This document shows positions 26,681-35,995 of a DNA stretch of 64,000 nt, in pieces (positions within the stretch are counted from its first letter, which is position 1; the number at the start of each line of letters is the position of its first letter). The DNA lies in assembly GCF_004145405.1 (NCBI RefSeq), contig NZ_SELQ01000002.1, positions 558,001 through 622,000 on the forward strand, given 5' to 3'. The notes beneath the pieces were generated by a model. The model had not been told where the DNA came from. It worked only from the letters and a program-made list of their open reading frames with translations, and made no database searches. A program made the position numbers and the translations under genes. Origin of the DNA: Salipiger sp. IMCC34102. GTDB lineage: Bacteria > Pseudomonadota > Alphaproteobacteria > Rhodobacterales > Rhodobacteraceae.

Positions 26681-26747
26681 GTAGAGGATGGCACCTCGAT
26701 AATCCAGAATTGGGTGCGCGCGACCCCTCGGCGGTTGCCCCGTGCCC

Positions 26748-27428
26748 TTAGAAACAGTGACGGTGCGCCTCGCGGATGCCGGGAAGGACGCGCAGGATGT
26801 GGCCCAGGTGATCGCGCAGACGTGCGTCGGCGCTTGCGCGGTCGGAGGCCGCGACCGCGTCGCGGATGGCGCGGTGATCCGCCAGCACTTCGCTTCGCCG
26901 GGTCTTGGACAGCGACAGCCAGCGCACCCGGTCGGTCTGGGCCTTCTGACGCCGGATCACGTCCCAGACGTGGGCATGACCGGCGATCGTGCAGAGCAGT
27001 TCATGGAACTCCTCGTCCAGTGCATGAAACCGCGAGATCGCGTCCTCTCCCGACGCTTCGGCCTGGGCGGCGAGATTGGCGTCCAGGCGGGCCAGGTCGG
27101 CCGCCTCGACGCGCTCGCAGACACGGGCGAGGCATTCCGCCTCCAGCGCTGTGCGCACGAAGGTCGCATCCACCACCGCCTGTTCCGAGATCTGCGTCAC
27201 ACGCGTCGCGCGCTGTGGCCGCACCGTCAGGAAGTCGAGTTGCGAGAGCCTAAAGAAGGCATCGCGCACCGGCTGACGCGACAGATCGAACTGGCGCGCG
27301 ACCTCTGCCTCGGACAGCTTGGTGCCCGGCGGCAGCTCCATCGTGATGATCGCGTTGTAGAGCGACGAAAAGACGCCATCCGTCGAGGTGGCGACAGGCA
27401 TCGGCACGGCAGGTTCTTCAAACATCAT
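26748..27428 (-). CDS. GntR family (FCD) regulator of uronate genes
   Basis: A 226-residue repressor-type regulator: winged helix at residues 20-80 (LPPGTKLSEAEVARQFDLSRQPVRDAFFRLSQLDFL) and C-terminal all-helical FCD ligand-binding domain, with metal-ligand-like residues in FHALDEEFHELL and HRAIRDAV. It is divergent from uxaC across a 101-base gap that includes a CATACTAG-centred motif also found before kdgF. I infer that it controls the uxaC-TRAP-uxuB-uxaA operon and perhaps kdgF-kduI-kduD, in response to a uronate-derived sugar acid, as UxuR/ExuR/KdgR-like FCD proteins do. The ligand is not known. Confidence 0.82.
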   Translation of the reverse strand: MMFEEPAVPMPVATSTDGVFSSLYNAIITMELPPGTKLSEAEVARQFDLSRQPVRDAFFRLSQLDFLTVRPQRATRVTQISEQAVVDATFVRTALEAECLARVCERVEAADLARLDANLAAQAEASGEDAISRFHALDEEFHELLCTIAGHAHVWDVIRRQKAQTDRVRWLSLSKTRRSEVLADHRAIRDAVAASDRASADARLRDHLGHILRVLPGIREAHRHCF

Positions 27429-27472
27429 GTCGATCCTTCTGCCCCGGGCCCGCGCAATTCGGCAAGCTTCGA

Positions 27473-27505
27473 TTGACGTGCTGGATGAACTAGCATACTA
27501 GAATG
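27473..27505 (+). promoter_or_regulatory. uxaC control region with TTGACG and CATACTAG motif
   Basis: TTGACG (27473-27478) is a good -35. CATACTAGAATG (27494-27505) lies where the -10 would be and contains TAGAAT. The same core, ATACTAG followed by A/T-AT, is found at 47240-47252 before kdgF. Overlap of the motif with the -10 suggests repression by steric block, most simply by the adjacent GntR protein. Confidence 0.55.
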
Positions 27506-27529
27506 TCAAGAGTGAGGGGGAAATTGCAG

Positions 27530-28939
27530 ATGCCATTGAACGATCCGGATCGCCTGTTCCCCGTGGAGGCATCGGTGCGTGCTGTGGCGCGGGATCTTTA
27601 CGACGGGATCGCCGATCTGCCGATCCTTTCGCCCCATGGTCACTGCGATCCGCGCTGGTTCGCCGAGGATGCGCGGTTTCCGAACCCGGCCGAACTCTTC
27701 GTCGTTCCCGATCATTACGTCTTCCGGATGCTGATCAGTCAAGGCGTGAAGCCTGTGGACCTTGGCGTGCCCCGCATAGACGGCGGAGAGACCGAGTCCG
27801 ATCCGCGGCTCATCTGGCGGCGCTTCGCGGAACGTTATCACCTGTTCCGCGGCACGCCTTCGTCGATGTGGCTGGATCACTCGTTCGAGCACGTCTTCGG
27901 CCTGACCGAGGTGCTCTCTGCCGAGACGGCGGATGACTATTACGATCATATCGACGCCAAGCTGGCCGAAGAGGATTTCCGCCCCCGTGCCCTGTTCGAA
28001 CGGTTCAAGATCGAGGTCCTCTCGACCACCGAAAGCGCGCTGGACGACCTCAAGTGGCACCGCCAGATCCGCGAGAGCGGCTGGAAGGGCCGGGTCATCA
28101 CGACCTACCGCCCCGACGCGGTGGTCGATCCCGAGTTCGGAGGTTTCGCAGACAACCTCGACACACTGGGCGATCTGACGGGCGAGGATTGCGGCACCTG
28201 GAAAGGCTATTTGGCCGCCCACCGCGCGCGGCGGGCCTATTTCAAGGAGGTCGGCGGCGCCACGGCGTCCGATCACGGGCATCCGACGGCCCGGACGGAA
28301 AACCTCGATCCCGCGGACGCCGGGACCCTCTTCGACATTGTCCGCAGCGGTGATGCGACGCCGGAGCAGGCCGACGCCTTCCGCGGGCAGATGCTGACCG
28401 AAATGGCCCGCATGAGCCTGGACGACGGGCTGACGCTGCAGATCCACGCAGGCTCTCGCCGCAACCACAACGCGACCGTCTTCGCGCAGCACGGGCGCGA
28501 CAAGGGGTTCGACATTCCCGGCCGCACCGACTGGGTGGGCGGGCTGAAGCCGCTTCTAGACGCCGTCGGGATGGAACCCGACCTGACCGTGATCCCCTTC
28601 ACGCTGGACGAGACGACCTACGGGCGCGAACTGGCGCCCATGGCCGGGGCCTATCCGGTGCTGAAGCTGGGACCGCCGTGGTGGTTCTTCGACAGCTTCG
28701 AAGGCATCACCCGGTTCCGCGAAGCCACGACCGAAACCGCCGGTTTCTACAACACCGCCGGTTTCAACGACGACACACGGGCGTTCTGCTCGATCCCCGC
28801 ACGGCACGACGTCGCGCGGCGGTCGGACTGCGCCTATCTGGCCCGGTTGGTCGCCACCGGACGGCTGCGCAAGGAGGACGCGCATCACGTCGCCAGGGAC
28901 CTGACCTACGACTTGGCCAAGACCGCATACGGGCTGTGA
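27530..28939 (+). CDS. uxaC: Glucuronate/galacturonate isomerase
   Basis: Isomerises D-galacturonate to D-tagaturonate and D-glucuronate to D-fructuronate. The 469-residue length equals that of the E. coli enzyme (470). Visible hallmarks are [23 protein letters not shown] near residue 33 (metal-binding HGH), [12 protein letters not shown], and [10 protein letters not shown] near 310. I use ATG 27530, which has GAGGGGG 10 bases upstream; ATG 27503 is in frame but lies in the operator-like motif. First gene of an operon with a TRAP importer, a reductase and altronate dehydratase. Confidence 0.94.
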   Translation: MPLNDPDRLFPVEASVRAVARDLYDGIADLPILSPHGHCDPRWFAEDARFPNPAELFVVPDHYVFRMLISQGVKPVDLGVPRIDGGETESDPRLIWRRFAERYHLFRGTPSSMWLDHSFEHVFGLTEVLSAETADDYYDHIDAKLAEEDFRPRALFERFKIEVLSTTESALDDLKWHRQIRESGWKGRVITTYRPDAVVDPEFGGFADNLDTLGDLTGEDCGTWKGYLAAHRARRAYFKEVGGATASDHGHPTARTENLDPADAGTLFDIVRSGDATPEQADAFRGQMLTEMARMSLDDGLTLQIHAGSRRNHNATVFAQHGRDKGFDIPGRTDWVGGLKPLLDAVGMEPDLTVIPFTLDETTYGRELAPMAGAYPVLKLGPPWWFFDSFEGITRFREATTETAGFYNTAGFNDDTRAFCSIPARHDVARRSDCAYLARLVATGRLRKEDAHHVARDLTYDLAKTAYGL

Positions 28940-28970
28940 TCCGCAGCCCGGTATCTCAGGGAGGAGAACC

Positions 28971-29948
28971 ATGAAGACCCTTACCGCAACCTTGCTCGCC
29001 ACCGTCGCCTTTTCGGGCGCCGCGATGGCCCAATCGTGCGAGATCACGCTGCGCGCGTCCGACACCCACCCCGAAGGCTACCCCACGGTCGCCGCGGTGG
29101 AGCACATGGGCGAGATGCTCACCGAACGCTCCGACGGGCGCATCTGCGTCGAGATGTTCCACTCCGCCCAGCTGGGCGAGGAAAAGGACACGATCGAGCA
29201 GACCCAGCTGGGCGTGATCGACCTCAACCGCGTCTCGCTCGGGCCGTTCAACAACATCATCGAGGCCACCAAGGTCTTCACGCTGCCCTACATCTTCCGC
29301 TCGACCGAGCACATGCACCAGATCGTCGACGGCGAGATCGGCCAGGAGATCCTGGACGAGTTCGAGAACCACCAGCTGGTCGGGCTGACCTACTACGATT
29401 CCGGCTCGCGCAGTTTCTACAACAGCCAGAAGCCCATCGAATCCATCGACGACATCGCGGGCATGAAGTTCCGCGTGATGCAGTCGGACGTCTTCGTGGA
29501 CATGGTCGACGCGCTTGGCGGAAACGCGACACCCCTGCCCTACGGCGAGGTCTATTCCTCGATCCAGACCGGCGTCATCGACGGGGCCGAGAACAACTGG
29601 CCGTCCTTCGATTCCTCCGGTCATTACGAGGTCGCGCCCTACTACACTCTCGACCAGCATCTGATCGTGCCGGAGGTGCTGGTGATGAGCCAGCAGTCCT
29701 GGAACAACCTGTCGGAAGAGGACCAGCAGCTGATCCGCGAGGCCGCCCGGGAATCCACGCCCTACATGCGCGAACTCTGGACCGCGCGCGAGCAGGAGTC
29801 CGAAGAGGCGATCCGTGCCGCGGGTGTCGAGATCGTCACCGATATCGACAAGCAGCCGTTCATCGACGCGATGGGCCCGGTCTACGAAAAGCACGTGACC
29901 ACCGAAGAGCTGCAGTCTCTGGTCGACCGTATCCAGGCGACCGAGTAA
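28971..29948 (+). CDS. TRAP transporter solute-binding protein, likely hexuronate
   Basis: A 325-residue DctP-family periplasmic protein. A signal peptide ([21 protein letters not shown]) precedes a mature domain with [26 protein letters not shown], and the TRAP signature region [47 protein letters not shown] with the conserved Arg (residue near 165) that binds the substrate carboxylate. Placed between uxaC and the DctQ/DctM genes, it most likely binds galacturonate or glucuronate monomers. A strong hairpin follows the stop. Confidence 0.9.
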   Translation: MKTLTATLLATVAFSGAAMAQSCEITLRASDTHPEGYPTVAAVEHMGEMLTERSDGRICVEMFHSAQLGEEKDTIEQTQLGVIDLNRVSLGPFNNIIEATKVFTLPYIFRSTEHMHQIVDGEIGQEILDEFENHQLVGLTYYDSGSRSFYNSQKPIESIDDIAGMKFRVMQSDVFVDMVDALGGNATPLPYGEVYSSIQTGVIDGAENNWPSFDSSGHYEVAPYYTLDQHLIVPEVLVMSQQSWNNLSEEDQQLIREAARESTPYMRELWTAREQESEEAIRAAGVEIVTDIDKQPFIDAMGPVYEKHVTTEELQSLVDRIQATE

Positions 29949-29957
29949 TCGCCTCCC

Positions 29958-29983
29958 GCGCCGCCCCCATCCCGGGGCGGCGC
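29958..29983 (+). promoter_or_regulatory. Intercistronic hairpin after the TRAP binding-protein gene
   Basis: GCGCCGCCCC (29958-29967) and GGGGCGGCGC (29974-29983) are perfect 10-base arms with loop CATCCC, nine bases after the binding-protein stop and 31 bases before dctQ. No T-run follows, so it is more likely an mRNA 3'-end stabiliser or processing site than a full terminator. Confidence 0.65.
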
Positions 29984-30014
29984 CCTCCTCCCCCTCATTC
30001 CTGACTGGACCGCC

Positions 30015-30533
30015 ATGCGCGACGGCATCCTTCGCCTCTCGGCCGTGATTTCCCGGCTGTGCACCTTCATCCTTTGGGGCGCGGCCTTCGGGCTTGTCCT
30101 GATGACCGCGCTGATCGGCTACCAGGTCTGGGGCCGTTTCGTGATGAACAACACCCCCACCTGGACCGAGACGACCTCGGTCCTGCTGATGGGTTGGTTC
30201 ATCTTCCTCGGCGCCGCGATCGGCATCCGCGAGGGCAACCACCTCAGCTTCGACGTGGCGCTGTTCTTCATGCCGGATCGCGCCAAGCAGGTCTGTCACA
30301 CGATCTCGGATCTGGTGGTGATCGCCTTCGGGGCGGGCATGCTCTGGTACGGCTGGACGCTGGCGCAGACGACCTGGAGTTCCACGATCCCCAACCTCGG
30401 CATCACCGGTGCGACCGCCTTCATGTCGCTGATCTTCGGAGGCGGCTTGATGGTGCTTTTATCCGTCGAACGCCTGCTGCGCCGGGCGGTCGGCGAACGT
30501 ACCGCCCGGTTCGGCGAAGAGCTCGAGGATTAG
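30015..30533 (+). CDS. TRAP transporter small permease (DctQ)
   Basis: A 172-residue inner-membrane protein with four helices. The DctQ pattern is seen in GYQVWGRFVMNNTPTWTETTSVLLMGWFIFLGAAIGIREGNHLSFDV near residues 35-85. It forms the membrane complex with DctM and serves Na+-coupled uptake of the substrate handed over by the upstream binding protein. Stop and next start are separated by three bases. Confidence 0.9.
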   Translation: MRDGILRLSAVISRLCTFILWGAAFGLVLMTALIGYQVWGRFVMNNTPTWTETTSVLLMGWFIFLGAAIGIREGNHLSFDVALFFMPDRAKQVCHTISDLVVIAFGAGMLWYGWTLAQTTWSSTIPNLGITGATAFMSLIFGGGLMVLLSVERLLRRAVGERTARFGEELED

Positions 30534-30536
30534 ACC

Positions 30537-31817
30537 ATGGAACTTTGGATTCTCTTCGGCACCTTCAGCCTGCTCTTGCTGATCGGAACGCCCGTCGCCT
30601 TCTGCCTCGGCGCGTCGAGCTTCGCCACCGTCCTCTACATCGGCCTGCCGCCGGTCGTCGTCTTCCAGCGGCTCAATTCCGGCATCTCCGTCTTCGCGCT
30701 CATGGCGATCCCCTTCTTCATTTACGCGGGCGAGCTGATGGTCCGCGGCGATATCGCCCGGCGGCTGGTGGCCCTGGCCGGGGCGGCGGTGGGCCATCTG
30801 CGCGGCGGATTGGGTCAGGTGAACATCACCGCCTCCGTCCTCTTCGGCGGCATCTCTGGCTCGGCGGCGGCCGACACCTCTGCCATCGGCGGGCTGATGA
30901 TCCCCCAGATGGCCGAACGGGGCTACGGGCGGGACTACGCGGTCAACATCACCGTGACCTCCTCCATCATCGCGCTGATGCTGCCGCCGTCGCACAACCT
31001 CATCATCTATTCCCTCTCGGCGGGGGGCCGGATTTCGATCGCGGATCTCTTCACCGCCGGGATCCTGCCGGGGATCATCCTGGCCGGGTCGCTGATGGTG
31101 GCGGCCTGGATCGTGGCCCGCCGCCGCGATTACCCGACCGAACCCTTCCCCGGTGCCCGTGCGGCGCTGTGGCTGCTGGTCAATGCCTTCCCGGGCCTGC
31201 TGCTGGTGGCGATCATCTTCGGTGGGGTGCGCTCTGGCGTGTTCACCGCGTCGGAATCCTCGTGCATCGCCGTGATCTACGCCATCGCGGTGACGCTGCT
31301 CGTCTACCGGTCACTGCCCTGGACCGAGTTCGTCTCGGCCACCATGCACGCGGTGCGGACCTCGTCGATGGTGCTTCTGGTGATCGGCTCGGCCGCGGCC
31401 TTCGGCTGGCTGCTGGCCTACCTGCGGGTGCCCGCGGATCTGGTGAACTGGCTGCAGGGGGTGTCCGACAACCCGATCGTGATCCTGCTGCTGCTGAACC
31501 TGATCCTGCTGCTTCTGGGCACCTTCATGGACATGTCGCCGTTGATCGTGATCACGACGCCGATCTTTTTGCCCGTGGCGCAGGCCTACGGCGTGGACCC
31601 GGTGCACTTCGGCATCATCCTGATCCTGAACCTCGGCATCGGGCTGTGCACACCGCCCGTGGGGGCCGTGCTCTTCGTGGGCTGTGCGGTGGGCAAGATC
31701 CAGATCGGCGACGTCCTGCGTTCGATCTGGCCTTTCTACATCGCGGCCTTCATGACGCTGATGCTCGTCACCTATATCCCGGCGCTGTCCCTGTGGCTGC
31801 CCGCCCTGTTCCGCTGA
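30537..31817 (+). CDS. TRAP transporter large permease (DctM)
   Basis: A 426-residue membrane protein with about 12-13 helices, the transport channel of the TRAP system. Family segments are GISGSAAADTSAIGGLMIPQMAERGY near residue 105, MLPPSHNLIIYSLSAGG near 145, and HFGIILILNLGIGLCTPPVGAVLFVGCAVGKI near 355. Coupled to DctQ. Substrate is probably a hexuronate, given the flanking uxaC, uxuB and uxaA genes. Confidence 0.93.
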   Translation: MELWILFGTFSLLLLIGTPVAFCLGASSFATVLYIGLPPVVVFQRLNSGISVFALMAIPFFIYAGELMVRGDIARRLVALAGAAVGHLRGGLGQVNITASVLFGGISGSAAADTSAIGGLMIPQMAERGYGRDYAVNITVTSSIIALMLPPSHNLIIYSLSAGGRISIADLFTAGILPGIILAGSLMVAAWIVARRRDYPTEPFPGARAALWLLVNAFPGLLLVAIIFGGVRSGVFTASESSCIAVIYAIAVTLLVYRSLPWTEFVSATMHAVRTSSMVLLVIGSAAAFGWLLAYLRVPADLVNWLQGVSDNPIVILLLLNLILLLLGTFMDMSPLIVITTPIFLPVAQAYGVDPVHFGIILILNLGIGLCTPPVGAVLFVGCAVGKIQIGDVLRSIWPFYIAAFMTLMLVTYIPALSLWLPALFR

Positions 31818-31825
31818 AAGACGCC

Positions 31826-33244
31826 ATGACCGACCGACTGACCCGAACCACCCCGAAACCGAAGGCCGGCATCGTCCATTTGGGACCGGGTGCCTTCTTT
31901 CGCGCCTTCAACGCCGTTTACACCGACGAGGCGATGGCAAAGGCAGGCGGCGACTGGGGCATCCTGGCCGTCAGCCTGCGCAGCCCGGACGCCCGCGACC
32001 AGCTGGCCCCCCAGGACGGTGCCTACACCGCCGTCACACTGGGCCCCGAGGGGCGCGAGGCGCAGGTCGTGGGATCGATCACGGGGTGCCTCGTCGCCCC
32101 CGAAGACCCCGGCGCCGTGCTGGAGGCGATGGCCGACCCCGCGATCCGCATCGTGTCCCTGACGATCACCGAGAAGGGCTATTGCCACAACCCCGCCACG
32201 GGCAAGCTGATGCGCGATCACCCCGACATCGTGCACGACCTCGAACATCCGGAGGCGCCACGATCCGCCCCCGGCTTCCTGACCGCCGCCCTGGCCCGTC
32301 GCCGTGCCGCGGGCCACCCGCCCTTCACGGTGCTGAGCTGCGACAACCTGCCTTCGAACGGCGCGCTGGCCAAGCAGGTCGTGCTCGATTTCGCCCGGGC
32401 GCGCGACGAGGACCTGGCCGAGTGGATCGCTAACGAGGTCCGCTTCCCCGCGACCATGGTCGACCGTATCACGCCCGCCACAACCGAAGCCGACATCGCC
32501 GCCCTCGAAAAGGCGGCAGGCTACAGCGATCCCGCCATGGTCGCCGCCGAGCCGTTTCGCCAATGGGTCATCGAGGACAGCTTCGCCCAAGGTCGCCCCG
32601 CCTGGGACGAGGTCGGCGTCCAGATGGTCGCGGACGTGGAAGCGCACGAGCTGATGAAGCTGCGCTGCCTGAACGGTACCCATTCGACGCTGGCCTACCT
32701 GGGATACCTCGCAGGGTACGAGACCATCGCCGAGACCGTGGCCGATCCCGATTTCGCAGCACTTTGCCGAAAGATGTGGGATGAGGAGATCATTCCCACC
32801 CTGCCCCGCCCGGAAGGCGAGGACCTCGCGCGGTACACCGCGGCGCTGCTGGAGCGCTACCGCAACCCCGGCATTCGGCACCGGACCTGGCAGATCGCCA
32901 TGGACGGCAGCCAGAAGCTGCCGCAGCGGATGCTGGGCACCGTGGCCGACTGCCTTGACCGAGGCACGGTGCCCGAAGGGCTGTGCCTCGCCGTGGCCGG
33001 CTGGATCCGCTACGTCTCCGGCACGGACGAGGCTGGGACGCCCATCGACGTGCGCGACCCGATGGCCGACCGTCTGCGCGTGGCGGCGACCTCCGCCGAT
33101 CCGGTGGACGCGGTGCTGGCGCTGGACGCGGTCTTTCCGGTGAAACTCGCACGTGATGCCCGGTTCCGCGATGCGGTGGCGTCAGCCCACGACAGGCTGA
33201 TGCGCGACGGTGCCGCGCGCACGGTGCAAGCCTACGTCCGATGA
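31826..33244 (+). CDS. uxuB: Mannitol dehydrogenase family reductase (fructuronate/tagaturonate reductase)
   Basis: NAD-dependent long-chain polyol dehydrogenase, 472 residues. N-terminal Rossmann start GIVHLGPGAFFRAFNAVY near residue 15, and the catalytic motif K-x4-N-x2-H in KLRCLNGTHSTLAYLG near 280. It would reduce D-fructuronate to D-mannonate; no second reductase (UxaB) is in the cluster, so it may also reduce tagaturonate to altronate. ATG 31826 begins the domain, although the frame is open far upstream within the TRAP genes. Its stop overlaps the uxaA start. Confidence 0.88.
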   Translation: MTDRLTRTTPKPKAGIVHLGPGAFFRAFNAVYTDEAMAKAGGDWGILAVSLRSPDARDQLAPQDGAYTAVTLGPEGREAQVVGSITGCLVAPEDPGAVLEAMADPAIRIVSLTITEKGYCHNPATGKLMRDHPDIVHDLEHPEAPRSAPGFLTAALARRRAAGHPPFTVLSCDNLPSNGALAKQVVLDFARARDEDLAEWIANEVRFPATMVDRITPATTEADIAALEKAAGYSDPAMVAAEPFRQWVIEDSFAQGRPAWDEVGVQMVADVEAHELMKLRCLNGTHSTLAYLGYLAGYETIAETVADPDFAALCRKMWDEEIIPTLPRPEGEDLARYTAALLERYRNPGIRHRTWQIAMDGSQKLPQRMLGTVADCLDRGTVPEGLCLAVAGWIRYVSGTDEAGTPIDVRDPMADRLRVAATSADPVDAVLALDAVFPVKLARDARFRDAVASAHDRLMRDGAARTVQAYVR

Positions 33245-34761
33245 CCTGCGTCGTCCTGCATCCCGACGACGATGTGGCGATGCTGACCGCGCAGGCGCAG
33301 GAAGGCGACAGGCCGCTCGCGGTGGGAGAGCCCTTGGCCCGCCGCCTTCAGGCGGGCCACAAGCTGGCACGGCACGCAATCTCAAAAGGCCAGCCGATCC
33401 GCAAGTTCGGCCAGGTCATCGGCCTCGCCACCGCCGACATCGCGGCCGGGGCGCATGTCCACACCCACAACTGCGGCATGGGCGGGCACGACGACAGCTA
33501 CAGCATCGGCGCGGACCTAAGCGCCGCCCGCGCCGCGATCCCGGACTCCCCGCCGCGCACCTTCGAGGGCTACCTGCGCCCCGATGGGCGGGTCGGCACG
33601 CGCAACATGATCGCGCTCGTCTCGACCGTGAACTGCTCGGCCACGGTGATCCGGCAAGCCGTGCGCGCGATCGAACGCGCCGGGTTACTCGACGATTACC
33701 CGACCGTCGACGGTATCGTGGGCGTCACCCATGGCACCGGCTGCGGCATGGCCGCCGAAGGACCGGGTTGGGAGAACCTGCAGCGCACGCTCTGGGGGAC
33801 CGCCACCCATCCCAACGTCGCCGCGGCGATCTTCGTGGGCCTGGGCTGCGAGGTCATGCAGATCGCGCGCCTGCGTGCGGCCTTCGGGGGCGACGGCTCC
33901 GACCGGATCCACGGCTTGACGATCCAGGACAGCGGCGGGACGGCCGCGACCGTCGCCGCGATCACCGCCCGCGTGGCGGAGATGCTGCCGGATCTTGCCC
34001 GGGTGCAGCGCACGCCGCAACCGCTCTCGGCCCTGACCGTGGGGCTGCAATGCGGGGGATCGGACGGCTACTCCGGCATCACCGCCAACCCCGCGCTGGG
34101 CGTAGCCTCCGACCTGATCGTGGGCCAGGGCGGCACCGTGATCCTCTCGGAGACGCCCGAGATCTACGGCGCCGAGCAATTGCTTCTGCGCCGGGCCGCC
34201 TCTCCGCAGGTGGCCGAGGCGCTCATCGCGCGGCTCGATTGGTGGACGGCCTACGCCGAGATGCACGGCGGCACGATGGACAACAACCCCTCGCCCGGGA
34301 ACAAGGCCGGCGGGCTCACGACGATCCTCGAGAAATCGCTGGGCGCGGTGGCGAAGGCGGGCTCCACCCCGCTCAACGGTGTCTTGGCCTACGGCCAGCA
34401 GGTGACCGACCGGGGGCTGGTTTTCATGGATACGCCCGGCTTCGACCCGGTCTCGGCCACGGGCCAGATCGCGGGGGGCGCGCAACTGATCGTCTTCACC
34501 ACCGGGCGCGGTTCGGCCTTCGGATCGAAACCCGCGCCCACCCTGAAGCTCGCCACGAACGACCGGCTGTTCGCGCAGATGGAAGGGGACATGGACCTCA
34601 ACTGCGGCGACATCGTCTCGCAGGGCGTGTCGCTGCAGGACAAGGGGGCCGAGATCCTGGACCTGATCGTCCGGACCGCCTCGGGCCGCGCCTCCAAGAG
34701 CGAGGCACTGGGGCTGGGCGATCACGAATTCCTGCCCTGGCAGATCGGGGCGGTCATGTAA
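33241..34761 (+). CDS. uxaA: Altronate dehydratase
   Basis: Dehydrates D-altronate to 2-keto-3-deoxygluconate. The 506-residue protein has an N-terminal SAF domain (residues 1-90, with HKLARHAISKGQPIRKFGQVIGLA and HVHTHNCGMG) fused to the UxaA catalytic domain (GYLRPDGRVGTRNMIALVSTVNCSA near 105, HGTGCGM near 165, GLQCGGSDGYSGITANPALG near 270, MDNNPSPGNKAGGLTTI near 345), where Cys/His residues bind the metal. Last gene of the plus-strand galacturonate operon; its last eight bases overlap the end of the convergent pectinesterase gene. Confidence 0.95.
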   Translation: MTCVVLHPDDDVAMLTAQAQEGDRPLAVGEPLARRLQAGHKLARHAISKGQPIRKFGQVIGLATADIAAGAHVHTHNCGMGGHDDSYSIGADLSAARAAIPDSPPRTFEGYLRPDGRVGTRNMIALVSTVNCSATVIRQAVRAIERAGLLDDYPTVDGIVGVTHGTGCGMAAEGPGWENLQRTLWGTATHPNVAAAIFVGLGCEVMQIARLRAAFGGDGSDRIHGLTIQDSGGTAATVAAITARVAEMLPDLARVQRTPQPLSALTVGLQCGGSDGYSGITANPALGVASDLIVGQGGTVILSETPEIYGAEQLLLRRAASPQVAEALIARLDWWTAYAEMHGGTMDNNPSPGNKAGGLTTILEKSLGAVAKAGSTPLNGVLAYGQQVTDRGLVFMDTPGFDPVSATGQIAGGAQLIVFTTGRGSAFGSKPAPTLKLATNDRLFAQMEGDMDLNCGDIVSQGVSLQDKGAEILDLIVRTASGRASKSEALGLGDHEFLPWQIGAVM

Positions 34762-35995
34762 GGCGTCCAACCCGGTCGCAGGACAGTTCCACCAACCAGG
34801 GGTCGGCACTTCGGGGCAGGTTCACATCGTGCCGGTCCAGCCACTGGCCGAGGACTGCGCGCATCGCGGCGCGGTCGCGCTGGACGGGGCGATGACGCGC
34901 CGAGGACGTATCGTTCCACGGCGCCCATGGATCGGTCGCGACATGATCCCCGATGACACAGCGCTGCACGCGGCACTTGCCCACGGATTCCAGCGTCGCA
35001 CGACTGATCGTGCCCTGACCCGACACCTCTGCCGGCACGCAGTCTAGGTCGCGTCTGTAAGGGGAAGTCCGCACCCCCTCGAACCACTGCCGTGCCAGGT
35101 GGGCCTGCCCGGTGCCAAGCCGGCCGTCCTGCACGAAGCGACAGCCGTCGAAGACGAACCCGAAGGGCGTCGCGATATTTGTGGCCGGGGCCGCGACCCA
35201 GGTCGAGGCGCCGCGCGCCCCGCGCGAGACGATGGTGCATCCGTCGAAGACCGCGGTGGCCTGTCCGAAGATGAAATCCACATCCCCCGCGATCCGGCAG
35301 TCCGACAGGTAGCTCCGCGCGGTCGAAAACGGTGCGGGGTGCTGAAGGTAAAGCGTATCCTGGAACGAGATCAGGCCGACCCGGTCGAGGTGCAGCCGGT
35401 CCGCCCCCGCCCCATGAAGCGCCACGGCCTGGTGCTGTCCTCGGGCGAACCGCCCCGCTGCATCGCGCGGGGCCCCCGGCGGGGCAGCGCTGGCACGATC
35501 GCAGGGATAGGTGTTCTCGATCTCGAGGCCACGCAGGGTGACGCCGTCGGCCTCGATCCGCACCACGCCGGAGTTGTGGGTGGTGATGGTCCGGCGCGCG
35601 CAGATCGCCTCGAAGATCTTGCGCACGCACTCCGGGGAGGTCGCGAAGCGGTGGGCAAAGCGACGTCGATACTCCTCCCCCGGCATCTCGGCGTCGATGT
35701 TCGCCGTGATCCGCACGCCTTTATCCGCCGTGATGGTCAGGTTCGCCGCCTCTCGCGGCAGGATGACAGGCCCCTCGCCTTCCCCGGCGGTCAGGTGCAG
35801 ATGTCGTGTCTTGCCCGCGGCGATCGCCCGGTCGATGGCGTCCTGAAGGCGCTCGGGATGCAGCACCTTGTCCGGCGGTGGCGGGGGGGCCGCGTCCCAC
35901 GGCGCCCATGGATCCATCCGTTCGGCCCCCGCGGGTCCGGTCCGGCACAGGACCGTGGCCCGGTCGACCAATTCCGGACGCGGCGCCGCCGTCAT
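34754..35995 (-). CDS. Pectinesterase (CE8) without signal peptide
   Basis: Hydrolyses methyl esters of galacturonate residues. The 413-residue protein has a right-handed beta-helix with the CE8 catalytic positions: GQHQAVAL (first Gln), LISFQDTLYLQH (Gln-Asp), DVDFIFGQATAVFDGC (nucleophile Asp), and ARQWF (Arg, Trp). The usual LGRPW is changed to LARQW. The N-terminus is polar and Pro-rich with no leader, so the enzyme should act in the cytoplasm on imported oligogalacturonides. ATG 35995 overlaps the GH105 stop. Last gene of the eight-gene minus-strand pectin operon. Confidence 0.88.
   Translation of the reverse strand: MTAAPRPELVDRATVLCRTGPAGAERMDPWAPWDAAPPPPPDKVLHPERLQDAIDRAIAAGKTRHLHLTAGEGEGPVILPREAANLTITADKGVRITANIDAEMPGEEYRRRFAHRFATSPECVRKIFEAICARRTITTHNSGVVRIEADGVTLRGLEIENTYPCDRASAAPPGAPRDAAGRFARGQHQAVALHGAGADRLHLDRVGLISFQDTLYLQHPAPFSTARSYLSDCRIAGDVDFIFGQATAVFDGCTIVSRGARGASTWVAAPATNIATPFGFVFDGCRFVQDGRLGTGQAHLARQWFEGVRTSPYRRDLDCVPAEVSGQGTISRATLESVGKCRVQRCVIGDHVATDPWAPWNDTSSARHRPVQRDRAAMRAVLGQWLDRHDVNLPRSADPWLVELSCDRVGRLT

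Noticed and set aside
30059-33244. An apparent 1061-residue fusion ending in the uxuB product
   Set aside because: Only the part after ATG 31826 is protein-like. The upstream portion is an alternative frame of dctQ and dctM, which are both intact.
35165-35185. A second copy of the GATATTTG repeat element
   Set aside because: The match is only the short core, lies inside the pectinesterase coding sequence and lacks the CCCCCGG and CCAGAAGAAG flanks.
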